This document shows positions 35,855-46,769 of a stretch of 64,000 nucleotides of DNA, piece by piece (positions within the stretch are counted from its first letter, which is position 1; every line of letters starts with the position of its first letter). A model generated the notes under the pieces. The model saw nothing but the letters and a program-made list of their open reading frames with translations, ran no database searches and was not told the DNA's origin. The stretch is taken from NCBI RefSeq assembly GCF_008329645.1, contig NZ_CP043474.1, positions 2,914,001-2,978,000 on the forward strand, in the 5' to 3' direction. The position numbers and the translations under genes are program-made. The stretch is from Mycolicibacterium grossiae (GTDB taxonomy: Bacteria; Actinomycetota; Actinomycetes; Mycobacteriales; Mycobacteriaceae).

Positions 35855-36788
35855 ACGCCGGAGGCCGACTGGCCGCCTTCGCGACGGGGCAGGTGGTGGC
35901 GTTCACCGCGTCTTACACCACCGCCGAGGCCATCGCCCCCGACCGCGAGGCCACGCAACAACGCGGTCACCGACCCGAAGCGAACTCGGCGCTACCCGCC
36001 GCGGAACAGACCGGAACGGTGCCGGCGGGGTTGTCGCTCGCCCAGAACGGATACGCGCTCAGCGCGGTGCGCGCGCCCCGCACGCCGCGGGAACGCGGCG
36101 CCCTGAGCTTCACCATCGCCGACCCGGCGGGTGAGCCGCTGCTCGACTACGCCAGCGTGCACGACAAGCAGCTGCATCTCATCGTCGTCCGTTCGACGGA
36201 ACGCGTTTCGCACACGTGCACCCGACCCTGGACCGGGACGGCGGCACGTGGTCGACACCGTGGACCTGGAACGCCGCCGGCACCTACCGCGTGTTCGCCG
36301 ACTTCCAGCCGGCAGCGGCGGACAGTGCGAAGGTCACCCTCAGCCGCACCGTCGAGGTGGCCGGCGAGGTCATCCCGGCACCGCCGGTGACCACCCGCAC
36401 CGTCGACGAGGTCGCGGGGTACACCGTGCGACTCGACGGCGCGCTCACCGCGGGCGTCTCGCGGACACTGACGGCCACGATCACGCGAAACGGTCAGCCG
36501 GTGACGACGTTGCAGCCCTACCTCGGGGCGTTCGGACACCTCGTCGCGCTGCGCGACGGAGACCTGGCGTACCTGCACGTGCACCCCGAAGACGCCGAAC
36601 CCGCACCGGGTCGCACCGGCGGGCCCGCGGTGACGTTCGCCGCGACCGCGCCGACTGCCGGGCGCTACCTGCTCTACCTCGACTTCCAGATCGACGACAC
36701 GGTGCACACCGCCGCGTTCGTCGTCGACGCCGCGCGCGGCGACACCACCCCGCCACCACCCGAACCCTCGCACGACGGTGGGCACTGA
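35851..36788 (+). pseudogene. Exported copper-cluster protein, frameshifted
   Basis: This gene starts at GTG 35851, overlapping the copZ stop. The first frame reads an N-terminal hydrophobic stretch and SLAQNGYALSAVRAPRTPRE to HDKQLHLIVVRSTER. Near 36203-36207 the frame breaks. The continuation (HPTLDRDGGTWSTPWTW, GTYRVFADFQPAA, AFGHLVALRDGDLAYLHVHP) is in another frame to TGA 36788. One added base near GAACGCG would give about 312 residues. The family is common beside actinobacterial copper ATPases, has conserved HVHP motifs and may bind copper outside the cell. It could be a true mutation or an assembly error. Confidence 0.85.
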
Positions 36789-36831
36789 CACCCTTCCGCC
36801 CCATCCGGAACTCTGAAAAGGATTGGCACCC

Positions 36832-39099
<2,268 letters not shown>

Positions 39100-39122
39100 A
39101 TCCCCCACACCGAGGAGAACCC

Positions 39123-39395
39123 GTGTCCGACAACGAGACCGCCGCGTCCAGCTGCTGCGGCGGTAGATCCTCACGAATTCCACGGGCCGGGCATCAGCTC
39201 GTGGGGAGGAACCTTCTCGCCCCCGCGGGCGACGCGACGACGTGTCCGGTGATGCCCGGCACGCCGGTCGACACGACGGCGGCGGAAGCCGCCGGCCTGT
39301 TCCGGGACTACCGCGGTCGACGGTACTGGTTCTGCTGTCGGGGATGCGGGCCGCGATTCGACCGCGACCCCGACAAGTACGCCGGCGCGGCATGA
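39123..39395 (+). CDS. Small Cys-rich YHS-domain protein
   Basis: This 90-residue protein has an N-terminal Cys pair (ASSCCGGRSS) and a YHS/TRASH-type metal-binding module: TTCPVMPGTPVD, then RDYRGRRYWFCCRGCGPRF and RDPDKYAGA at the end. YHS domains bind metals through Cys and are common near copper and mercury genes. It lies 23 bp after copA and before csoR, so it is probably part of the copper operon as a chaperone or metal buffer. Confidence 0.85.
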   Translation: MSDNETAASSCCGGRSSRIPRAGHQLVGRNLLAPAGDATTCPVMPGTPVDTTAAEAAGLFRDYRGRRYWFCCRGCGPRFDRDPDKYAGAA

Positions 39396-39456
39396 CACCA
39401 TCACTGCGCCGCTGCGCCGAAGCGCCCGGAAACACAACGACCGCAGAGGATTCGAC

Positions 39457-39789
39457 ATGACTTCAGCCCAGGACGGCGAGAACGCCTCGACACCGGATCC
39501 GGTGCACCACCACGGCTACATCACCGAGAAGGACAAGTATCTCAAGCGGCTCAAACGGATTGAAGGCCAGGCTCGCGGCATCAGCCGGATGATCGAGGAG
39601 GAGCGGTACTGCATCGACATCCTCACCCAAACCGATGCGTTGACCAAAGCCCTGCAAGGAGTGGCGCTGGCGCTGCTCGACGACCATCTGCGGCACTGCG
39701 TGCGCGACGCCGCGGTCGTCGGGGGCTCAGCCGCCGACGCCAAACTCAGCGAGGCGTCCGCCGCGATCGCCCGGCTGGTGCGCTCCTGA
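39457..39789 (+). CDS. csoR: Copper-sensing repressor CsoR
   Basis: This 110-residue all-helical repressor binds Cu(I) and then leaves its operator. The metal ligands are Cys in EERYCIDILTQT, His in LLDDHLRHCV and Cys in the same HCV, the C-H-C pattern of CsoR. The N-terminus carries VHHHGYITEKDKYLKRLKR, the start of the DNA-binding helix. It lies downstream of copA and upstream of copB. CsoR-type palindromes occur before copZ and the hydrolase. Confidence 0.95.
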   Translation: MTSAQDGENASTPDPVHHHGYITEKDKYLKRLKRIEGQARGISRMIEEERYCIDILTQTDALTKALQGVALALLDDHLRHCVRDAAVVGGSAADAKLSEASAAIARLVRS

Positions 39790-39862
39790 CCCATTCCGGC
39801 GGCACCGAATCGGCCACCCCGTATCGACGCCGACACCTTAAACGTCTGCAAGGAGAACGATC

Positions 39863-42001
39863 ATGACAGACCACGATGACCACGCCGTGGCGACATCCCA
39901 CGGCGTGGCGCACAGCCACCACGGCGACCCCGGTGCCCGACCGGCCGATGATCACCAGTCGGGGACCGGTCGCGCCGGACACGGGAGTCACGCCGGACAC
40001 GGGGGTCACGCCGGGCACGGGGCCGATCACGTCGCTCAGTTCCGGAAACTGTTCTGGATCAACCTGATCATCGCCGTCCCGGTCGTGGCGCTCTCCACCA
40101 TGTTCGCCATGCTGGTCGGCTACCAGGTCCCCGACGTCCCCGGTGCCCGCTGGATCGCGCCGTTGCTGGGCACGCTCATGTACGTCGTCGGCGGACGCCC
40201 GTTCCTCACCGGCGCGGTCAGCGAAATCCGTTCCCGCAAACCGGGAATGATGCTGCTGATCGGACTGGCGATCACCGTCGCCTTCGTCGCGTCCTGGGGT
40301 GCGAGCCTGGGCCTGCTCGACCACGAACTCGAATTCTGGTGGGAACTGGCGCTGCTCATCGTCATCATGCTGCTCGGGCACTGGGTGGAGATGCGCTCCC
40401 TGGCGCAGACGACCTCCGCGCTGGACTCTTTGGCGGCGCTGCTTCCCGACGAGGCCGAGAAGGTCGACGGCGACCGAACCGTCACCGTCTCACCGGCCGA
40501 CCTGCACGTCGGCGACCTCGTGATCGTCCGACCCGGCGGCAGCGTCCCCGCCGACGGCAGAATCGTCGACGGACGAGCCGACATGGACGAGTCGATGGTC
40601 ACCGGTGAATCCCGGCCGGTGGCCCGCGGCGTCGGTGACGCCGTGACCGCTGGCACCGTCGCCACCGACTCCGGGTTGCGGGTCGAGATCACCGCCACCG
40701 GCGACGACACCGCCCTGGCCGGAATCCAACGTCTGGTGACCGAAGCGCAGAACTCGTCCTCGCGTGCCCAGCGACTCGCCGACCGCGCCGCCGGGTGGCT
40801 GTTCTGGTTCGCCCTGGTGACCGCCGCCATCACGGCCGTCGCGTGGTCGATCATCGGAGACCCCGACGCCGCCGTCGTCCGCGCGATCACCGTCCTGGTC
40901 ATCGCGTGCCCCCACGCTCTGGGGTTGGCGATACCCCTGGTCGTGTCCATCGCCACCGAGCGCGCCGCCCGTGGCGGTGTGCTGATCAAGGACCGCCTCG
41001 CGCTAGAGGCCATGCGCACCGTCGACGCCGTGCTATTCGACAAGACCGGCACGCTCACCAAGGGCGAACCCACCGTGACCGCGATCGACGCCACCGGTGA
41101 CCTCGACGGCGACGCCGTGCTCGCGCTCGCCGCCGCCGCCGAGACCGACAGTGAACACCCCCTGGCACGGGCCATCGTGAGAGCCGCGCAGGACCGCGGA
41201 CTCACCGTCCCCGCCGCCACGGGCTTCTCGTCCTCCCCGGCGGTCGGTGTCACCGCCACGGTCGAGGGTCGCGGCATCCGCGTGGGCGGCCCACGCCTGC
41301 TCGACGAGATCGACGCAGCGGAAGTCGGTGCCGCGGCCGCGTGGCGCGAGGAGGGCGCGATCATCCTGCACGTCGTCGGTGACGGCGTCGTGCTCGGCGG
41401 TCTCCGCCTCGCCGACGAGGTCCGCCCCGAATCCCGCCAAGCCGTCGACGCCCTACACAAGCTCGGCATCGAAGTCGTCATGATCACCGGTGACGCCGAG
41501 GCCGTCGCGAACGCCGTCGGCGCCGAACTCGGCATCGACCGCGTCTTCGCCGGCGTCCGACCGGAAGACAAGGCCTCCAAGGTTTCCGCCCTGCAGCAGG
41601 AGGGCAAGAAGGTCGCCATGGTCGGCGACGGCGTGAACGACGCGCCCGCGCTGGCGCAGGCCGACGTCGGCATCGCAATCGGCGCCGGCACCGACGTCGC
41701 GATCGCCTCCGCCGGTGTCATCCTCGCCAGCTCGGACCCGCGCTCGGTGCTCTCGGTCATCGAACTATCCCGCGCCACCTACCGCAAGATGAAGCAGAAC
41801 CTCTGGTGGGGTGCCGGCTACAACCTCATTTCCGTGCCGCTGGCCGCTGGCGTGCTCGCACCGATCGGGTTCGTCCTGCCCATGTCTGTCGGCGCCATCC
41901 TGATGTCCTTGTCCACGATCGTGGTGGCACTGAACGCCCAGCTGCTCCGGCGCCTTGACCTGACCCCGGAGGCGAGTACACACGCTGTTCTCGATCGCTA
42001 A
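39863..42001 (+). CDS. copB: CopB-type P1B-3 copper ATPase with His-rich N-terminus
   Basis: This 712-residue P-type ATPase has a His/Gly-rich N-terminal tail (HGSHAGHGGHAGHGADH) instead of a CxxC domain. The membrane motif is VIACPHALGLAIPL (CPH), which marks subgroup P1B-3, linked to Cu(II) or Cu(I) export. MVTGESRPV, LFDKTGTLTKG, SEHPLARAI and [16 protein letters not shown] are intact. It is the last gene of the copper cluster. Together with CPC-type CopA it gives two efflux routes. Confidence 0.95.
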   Translation: MTDHDDHAVATSHGVAHSHHGDPGARPADDHQSGTGRAGHGSHAGHGGHAGHGADHVAQFRKLFWINLIIAVPVVALSTMFAMLVGYQVPDVPGARWIAPLLGTLMYVVGGRPFLTGAVSEIRSRKPGMMLLIGLAITVAFVASWGASLGLLDHELEFWWELALLIVIMLLGHWVEMRSLAQTTSALDSLAALLPDEAEKVDGDRTVTVSPADLHVGDLVIVRPGGSVPADGRIVDGRADMDESMVTGESRPVARGVGDAVTAGTVATDSGLRVEITATGDDTALAGIQRLVTEAQNSSSRAQRLADRAAGWLFWFALVTAAITAVAWSIIGDPDAAVVRAITVLVIACPHALGLAIPLVVSIATERAARGGVLIKDRLALEAMRTVDAVLFDKTGTLTKGEPTVTAIDATGDLDGDAVLALAAAAETDSEHPLARAIVRAAQDRGLTVPAATGFSSSPAVGVTATVEGRGIRVGGPRLLDEIDAAEVGAAAAWREEGAIILHVVGDGVVLGGLRLADEVRPESRQAVDALHKLGIEVVMITGDAEAVANAVGAELGIDRVFAGVRPEDKASKVSALQQEGKKVAMVGDGVNDAPALAQADVGIAIGAGTDVAIASAGVILASSDPRSVLSVIELSRATYRKMKQNLWWGAGYNLISVPLAAGVLAPIGFVLPMSVGAILMSLSTIVVALNAQLLRRLDLTPEASTHAVLDR

Positions 42002-42090
42002 GACTGCCAGCGCGATAGTTGCACCAACCTCGGGACGGTCACCCATCGCCTGTTCGGCCGAAAGCTCGGCTGCACAGGCAGACTCACATG

Positions 42091-42798
42091 TCACTCGGCG
42101 TGATCGTGATCACCGTGGGAGTCCTCCGACGGCTCCGCCACCGGGACCGGGCCATCGAGCGGTGCACGCACCGGTACCGGAGCGGCCGGCACGCCGACCC
42201 GCTCTTCGATCGGATCGACCGACTCGGAGTGATGAGCGTCGGGGCCGTCCGCGTGCTGCGCGCTCGTTCCGTGGTGACCGCCGCCCTCTGCGACGCCGTG
42301 GCCGTGACGCACACCCGATGCGACACCCACCGTCGACGCCAGCGCCACCACACCGAATGCGCCCATGAGAATCACCGCACTGGCGAACCCCGGCACCGGC
42401 TCCCCGCGCAAGCCGCGATGCCAGACCCAACCGGCGCCCATCACGACGTAGATCTGCAGCAGCAGCGCGCAGAGGTCTGCGGCTTGAACCACTTCGGGTT
42501 GCCCCGCGTGCGGACCGAACGGAGCCCCAGCGGTTCTAGACACCGCCCACAGCGCGATCCCGCCGAGGTTCACCAGGACGCCGGCCGCGAGCACCGGCCA
42601 CGTCGATCGGACGAGGACGACCCGCGCCCACACCAGCTGAAAGACTGCGATCGACACGAAGAACAACCCGGCCGGTGTCCACTCCTGCCAGTGGTTCGGC
42701 ACCACGGCGAAGTGAATGGTGGAAGCGCCCAGCGATGCGAGTGCCGCGAGACGCGCCGCCAGCCTGCTGTCGGTCTTCGCCGCCGTCCTGGTTGCCAC
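42091..42798 (-). CDS. Polytopic membrane protein with His-rich tail
   Basis: This protein has about 235 residues, starting at GTG 42798, with five to six membrane segments (from LAALASLGASTIHFAVVPNH on). A long cytosolic or periplasmic C-terminal tail is rich in His and Asp (GHGVAEGGGHHGTSAQHADG and EDSHGDHDHAE). Such tails often bind metals. It is convergent with copB. The family is found in mycobacteria near copper genes, but I cannot name a function. Confidence 0.78.
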   Translation of the reverse strand: MATRTAAKTDSRLAARLAALASLGASTIHFAVVPNHWQEWTPAGLFFVSIAVFQLVWARVVLVRSTWPVLAAGVLVNLGGIALWAVSRTAGAPFGPHAGQPEVVQAADLCALLLQIYVVMGAGWVWHRGLRGEPVPGFASAVILMGAFGVVALASTVGVASGVRHGHGVAEGGGHHGTSAQHADGPDAHHSESVDPIEERVGVPAAPVPVRAPLDGPVPVAEPSEDSHGDHDHAE

Positions 42799-43006
42799 CC
42801 ATCCGATGATGACAGCAGCGTCCCATCCAGCGACCGGGCGACATCACATCTCAACCCGAACGAGATTGCTCCGTCACCCGCCATCGCACCATCTCGACCT
42901 CGAGCGCCCATCAAGCCGGGGGGGTGGATGCAGCGCCGATTCCCCGTCGACCGTCTAGGTTGCCGATCAGCACCCAAAGTCGGAGTCCCTGAACGGCTCA
43001 CGGATT

Positions 43007-43023
43007 TACTATCTAGCTACGTA
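43007..43023. promoter_or_regulatory. BlaI-type operator, last of the series
   Basis: TACTATCTAGCTACGTA fits the palindrome, with TATGCT (43031-43036) as a possible -10 to its right. It precedes the broken small gene at 43157 and marks the right-hand limit of the box-bearing region. Confidence 0.65.
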
Positions 43024-43156
43024 AAACCACTATGCTTGCTTCGCGTACGGCTGCAGCGGTTCCGCATCGACCCCAACGGGTTGAAGTTCGATGTACGTAG
43101 CCCGGTCCGTCCGGCCGCACTCCTATCGGGCTGAAACCACTGGGAGGTCACCGACG

Positions 43157-43360
43157 ATGACTGACGAATTTGCGACCAAATCGACTTCGCTGGGACCAAC
43201 ACGAACCGCTTCGCGAACGCCCAGAGTGTCAGCGACATCATCGACCAACTCGCCGCTGGCGCAGTCGTAGGCGATCGTGCCGGTATCGAGCAGAGGCAGC
43301 AGATCGCCGCCGAAGCGAGAGAGCGTCTCGTCGAACTCAGTATGGCGAGCTTCGGCTGAA
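43157..43360 (+). pseudogene. Possible small gene with one-base deletion
   Basis: ATG 43157 has a good RBS (GGGAGG). The sense-looking frame (DQIDFAGTNTNRFANAQSVS...ERLVELSMASFG) starts 17 bases later and is in a different frame. Joining them gives a helical protein of about 68 residues. I do not recognise it. Support is the RBS, the upstream box and the plausible amino-acid composition only. Confidence 0.35.
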
Positions 43361-43782
43361 CCGTCCTCCGGGCGCCCGTCCCCGGCTCGCGGCCGTGGCC
43401 CGATTAGCCGTGGACACGTGCACGTGGTCGACCGAAGGCACATTGGTGCACGTGGGCGGACCACGCCTACTCGTCGCTCCGGGGGTTCGGCGAGTGGACG
43501 ATCGTCGAGAGGCGCGAGGGCGTGTTACTCGCTAGCCAACCGTTCGCCCCGTTGCGCTATATCGTGCTGCGCGTGCCGGCTGAGAGATGTGGCCGAGGGG
43601 CACACCTCGAACCCAGTCGGAGCGCGAACCCCCGCGCGGCGTGGTGCTCCTCGGTCCGGGTGTCTGGATCTCCACGGTGATGCCTCATCTGGTTGGGATC
43701 GGCGGCTTGCTAGACCACGATTTCACGACGACGGGCCGCAGGGGCAGATTAACTCGCGGACAACTCGTCGCTCGCCGACAGG

Positions 43783-44934
43783 TCAAGAGGCCTGCTGTTG
43801 TTCGTGTTCAATCTCGTCGACCAGGCTCCGCAGAGTGCGTGTGCCCAGCTTGTGTACGTCGTCGCTGAGGTAGTGCTCGTTGACGCGGTCGCGCAGTCCG
43901 ATGGCTTCGTTCAGACGGTCGATTTCCATTGCGCCACGCCAAGGGGCGGGGCGACGAAGCATCTCGGCGACCTCGCTGGCACGGGAATGCAGGTAGTGCG
44001 CTCGGCGATCATCAAGGGGTCCGGTCACACTGTTGCGGCACGATCCGATTCGGCATCCGACACGAGTGCGAATATCGGTATGGCTCAACAGCTGTCGGGC
44101 AGCCTTCGCCGGCACCGTGGCTCCGAGCCGAGGTAGGTAGATACCGCCAGCGGCACCGCCGCCTTGATCCTTGTCCGGGTCGGGAGCCCTGCGGTAACGG
44201 GCCATCGTCTGGGCGTGGTTGACCTTCTCGAGCATTCCTACGCCGACTGAGTAGGCGTCGGCGTGACCCATGGCCAGGGCGGCGCGGCCGATGTTGCCCG
44301 ACAGTCCGAGCGTGACGTTGAGGTCGTGTTCGCGAAACTGGTCGAGCATCGCGAAGGCGGTTCGGATTTTCCGGATGCCTTCGTCGTCGCCGCCGAAGGG
44401 GGATAGGCGGATCTCGATGTGGCCGATCCCTGCGCTGGCGTACTCGGCGGCAAGGTCGATGCCGATACGGCCCAGTGCGGTGGTCGAGACCGTGACCACC
44501 GCTCGAGTGGGTTTGTCTTCGCCGACGGCTAGCCGGGTGCGTTCGGCAAGATCGACGTTGAGGCGTGCCGTGCGCTCGTCGGTCACGTAGAAGTGCGGGG
44601 CGGTGACGTGCGTGACAAGGGCGGGGTGCTTCTCGACAGTCAAGGCGACCAGCGCTGCCCGTGCCGCTTGGTCGGCGGACAGGTGGTCGATGTGGTAAGG
44701 CTGGCCGGTCCACAAAGGTAGCTTGTCGAGGCCGAAACCCGCCTCGGCCAGCCGCTCCGCTGCGGGCTCCCAGTACACCTGTAAGCCAGCTTCGATGGCA
44801 GCGGCAGCAGCAGCTCCCTGGTGGCGCGCCGCCTTGGTGTCGAGGGTGATGGCGTCAGTGCCGGTGTGTTCGCGGGACAAGAAGTCTTCCACCGGTTTGT
44901 GGTCATTTGGTCCGAGCCGAAACTGAATGCCCAT
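43783..44934 (-). CDS. Unknown 383-residue protein, possible TIM barrel
   Basis: The protein starts at ATG 44934, divergent from mbcA. Its alternating strands and helices (VVTVSTTALGRIGIDLAAEY, IGHIEIRLSPFGGDD, LNVTLGLSGNIGRAALAMG, ADAYSVGVGMLEKV) suggest a TIM barrel. A Cys cluster, RVGCRIGSCRNSVTG, could bind a metal. The C-terminal 60 residues are helical. I do not recognise the family, although similar proteins may sit near toxin-antitoxin genes. The 88-bp divergent region holds heptamer repeats that may serve both directions. Confidence 0.75.
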   Translation of the reverse strand: MGIQFRLGPNDHKPVEDFLSREHTGTDAITLDTKAARHQGAAAAAAIEAGLQVYWEPAAERLAEAGFGLDKLPLWTGQPYHIDHLSADQAARAALVALTVEKHPALVTHVTAPHFYVTDERTARLNVDLAERTRLAVGEDKPTRAVVTVSTTALGRIGIDLAAEYASAGIGHIEIRLSPFGGDDEGIRKIRTAFAMLDQFREHDLNVTLGLSGNIGRAALAMGHADAYSVGVGMLEKVNHAQTMARYRRAPDPDKDQGGGAAGGIYLPRLGATVPAKAARQLLSHTDIRTRVGCRIGSCRNSVTGPLDDRRAHYLHSRASEVAEMLRRPAPWRGAMEIDRLNEAIGLRDRVNEHYLSDDVHKLGTRTLRSLVDEIEHEQQQAS

Positions 44935-44969
44935 CGTGGTGAAACGTCCTCTCGCCTCAGGCGTCGTTT

Positions 44970-45000
44970 CATGACAGAATACATGACATAGTGGCTGACA
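44970..45000. promoter_or_regulatory. Three heptamers with 12-bp period before mbcA
   Basis: CATGACA (44970), CATGACA (44982) and GCTGACA (44994) repeat with an exact 12-bp start-to-start spacing, just before the mbcA start at 45022. They are a likely operator for autoregulation by the antitoxin. Confidence 0.6.
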
Positions 45001-45021
45001 AAAGGAAGACAGGCAGACAAT

Positions 45022-45363
45022 ATGGGAACTAGTGCGCTCGCCTCGACCGTGTCGAGTGCGATCGAGCGCTTGGGATTGACCTACGAAGAGGTTGGCGGCA
45101 TCGTCGATGCCTCGGCGCGGTCAGTGGCGCGCTGGACTTCAGGTCAAGTTGTCCCGCAACGCCTCAACAAGCAACGACTCATCGAACTGGCCTACGTCGC
45201 CGACGCCTTGGCCGAGGTCCTTCCCCGCGATCAGGCCAACGTCTGGATGTTCTCGCCAAACCGATTACTCGCGCACGGCAAGCCCGCTGACCTGGTGCGC
45301 GACGGTGAGTACCAGCGCGTCTTGGCGCTCATCGACGCCATGGCCGAAGGGATCTTCGTGTGA
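45022..45363 (+). CDS. mbcA: MbcA-type antitoxin
   Basis: This 113-residue antitoxin blocks the RES-domain toxin encoded directly downstream. It has the Xre-like/DUF2384 layout: SSAIERLGLTYEEVGGIVDA with SARSVARWTSGQVVPQRLNK as the helix-turn-helix, followed by a C-terminal domain with WMFSPNRLLAHGKPADLV. The length equals that of M. tuberculosis MbcA (Rv1990c). Stop and toxin start overlap by 4 bp. Three 12-bp-spaced repeats upstream suggest autoregulation. Confidence 0.93.
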   Translation: MGTSALASTVSSAIERLGLTYEEVGGIVDASARSVARWTSGQVVPQRLNKQRLIELAYVADALAEVLPRDQANVWMFSPNRLLAHGKPADLVRDGEYQRVLALIDAMAEGIFV

Positions 45364-45920
45364 GCAATGGGCTCGACGAAGAGCTGGTGCAGCGCATCGA
45401 TGCGCGTGGCACCGTGCAGTGGTCGGGCACCTGCTTCCGTTACACCGGCGCCCATCGTGAGCCGTTGTCGGGGGAGGGGGCGCGCAGATTCGGCGGGAGA
45501 TGGAATCCGCCATTGCTGTTCTCGGCGATTTATCTGGCCGATTCCGCGCAAGCGTGCATGGTTGAAGTGGAACGCGCCGCCCAGGCCGCATCGACGACAC
45601 CCGAGCAGATGCTCCAAGCCCGCTACCGGCTGCACACCATTCAAGCGACCGACATGGCGGTTCTGGATCTGACCACCGCCGAAGCGCGTGACGCGGTGGG
45701 GCTCGAAGACGACGACATCTACGGCGACGATTGGTCGGCCTGCCAAGCGGTGGGCCATGCCGCGTGGTTTCTTCACGTGCAAGGAGTACTTGTGCCGGCG
45801 GCCGGTGGAGTCGGCCTGGTCATCACCGCCTACGAACAGCGCACCCGCCCTGGCCAACTCCAAATCAGCCACAGCGAAGACCTGACACCAACCCTGTACC
45901 GACAACTACGTGACCCCTAA
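45360..45920 (+). CDS. mbcT: RES-domain NAD+-degrading toxin MbcT
   Basis: This 186-residue RES toxin belongs to the family in which M. tuberculosis MbcT cleaves NAD+ by phosphorolysis. RES landmarks are GTCFRYTGAHREPLSGEGAR, RFGGRWNPPLLFSAIYLADS and MVEVERAA, with conserved Arg, Tyr and Glu for catalysis. It has the same length as Rv1989c. It starts GTG 45360 inside the mbcA stop and ends overlapping the AraC gene start at 45910. The frame is intact. Confidence 0.94.
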   Translation: MSNGLDEELVQRIDARGTVQWSGTCFRYTGAHREPLSGEGARRFGGRWNPPLLFSAIYLADSAQACMVEVERAAQAASTTPEQMLQARYRLHTIQATDMAVLDLTTAEARDAVGLEDDDIYGDDWSACQAVGHAAWFLHVQGVLVPAAGGVGLVITAYEQRTRPGQLQISHSEDLTPTLYRQLRDP

Positions 45921-46722
45921 TACCGAACCCACGGCGACCGAACAGCACCGCCAAGGACCGCCTGGCGGTGAGGCGGCAGCCGCCGAACCGCGCTGGGGCG
46001 GGGCGGCGCTGCTGCGACCGGGAGTCTTGGCCTTCACCGGATCGATCGGTTCCACTGATGCCCATGCGCACCACGCCGTTCAGATCGTCACCGCGACAAC
46101 GGAGTTGACGGTGCTCGGCGAGCACGGTGCACGCTACGTCGGGACGAAGGTCGTCGTGCCCGCCGACGCCCCGCACCGGATCGAGGTCGGCGCCCGGGAG
46201 GGCACGGTGATCTTCCTGGAACCGGAATCCGCGCCGGGACGGGCCGCGCACTTCCGTGCCGTGCGCTGCGGGTGGACCGTCACCCCGGTGCTGACCTTCA
46301 CCCGGCGACGAGTGCTGACCGTGGTGGTCGACGAGCTGATCGCGCATCTGGCGCCCGCCAGCGCCGACGATGACGCGACGTCACGGCATCCCGCCGTCGA
46401 TGACGCGTTGCGACTGTTGCCCGACCTGGTGGCGGCGGGACCGATCAGCGGCACCGAACTTGCTTCCCTGGTTGGCCTTTCGGCGAGCCGGTTGACCCAT
46501 CTGTTCACCGAGCACGTCGGCATTCCGCTCCGTCGCTACGTGTTGTGGTCGCGGTTGCGGGCCGCGATCGTCCGGGTGCAGGCCGGTGATGACCTGACCG
46601 GCGCGGCGCACGGCGCTGGGTTCGCCGACAGTGCCCATCTCACCCGGACTACCCGTGAGATGTTCGGCCTGCCGCCCTCGGCGCTGAGTCGGCACGTCTC
46701 CTGGGATCTCGACAACGGGTAG
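45910..46722 (+). CDS. AraC-family regulator with cupin domain
   Basis: This 270-residue regulator starts at GTG 45910, overlapping the toxin stop. The N-terminal half is cupin-like (TDAHAHHAVQIVTATTELTV, VVVPADAPHRIEVG). The C-terminal AraC domain has two helix-turn-helix motifs: GTELASLVGLSASRLTHLF and DDLTGAAHGAGFADSAHLTR, with VGIPLRRYVLW between. The next gene (46770) encodes a fatty-acid-hydroxylase-like membrane protein and is the likely target. The ligand is unknown. Confidence 0.9.
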   Translation: MTPNTEPTATEQHRQGPPGGEAAAAEPRWGGAALLRPGVLAFTGSIGSTDAHAHHAVQIVTATTELTVLGEHGARYVGTKVVVPADAPHRIEVGAREGTVIFLEPESAPGRAAHFRAVRCGWTVTPVLTFTRRRVLTVVVDELIAHLAPASADDDATSRHPAVDDALRLLPDLVAAGPISGTELASLVGLSASRLTHLFTEHVGIPLRRYVLWSRLRAAIVRVQAGDDLTGAAHGAGFADSAHLTRTTREMFGLPPSALSRHVSWDLDNG

Positions 46723-46769
46723 CCGAATCGTTCAAGCGCTACCACGGCGGCGGCAGCGACGATCACTGC

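Larger units (their letters stand above)
42799..43782. other. Gap with BlaI-type box and a broken small gene
   Basis: A BlaI-type box lies at 43007-43023. To its right, RBS GGGAGG and ATG 43157 (MTDEFA) lead into a frame that is lost after 17 bases. The next frame reads DQIDFAGTNTNRFANAQSVS and ends at RLVELSMASFG before TGA near 43360, suggesting a small gene of about 68 residues with a one-base deletion. From 43360 to 43782 I see nothing I can assign. Confidence 0.4.

Noticed and set aside
43277..43873. 198-codon rightward frame at the edge of the unknown 383-residue protein
   Set aside because: Ser/Arg-rich, overlaps the end of a better gene, no family likeness.
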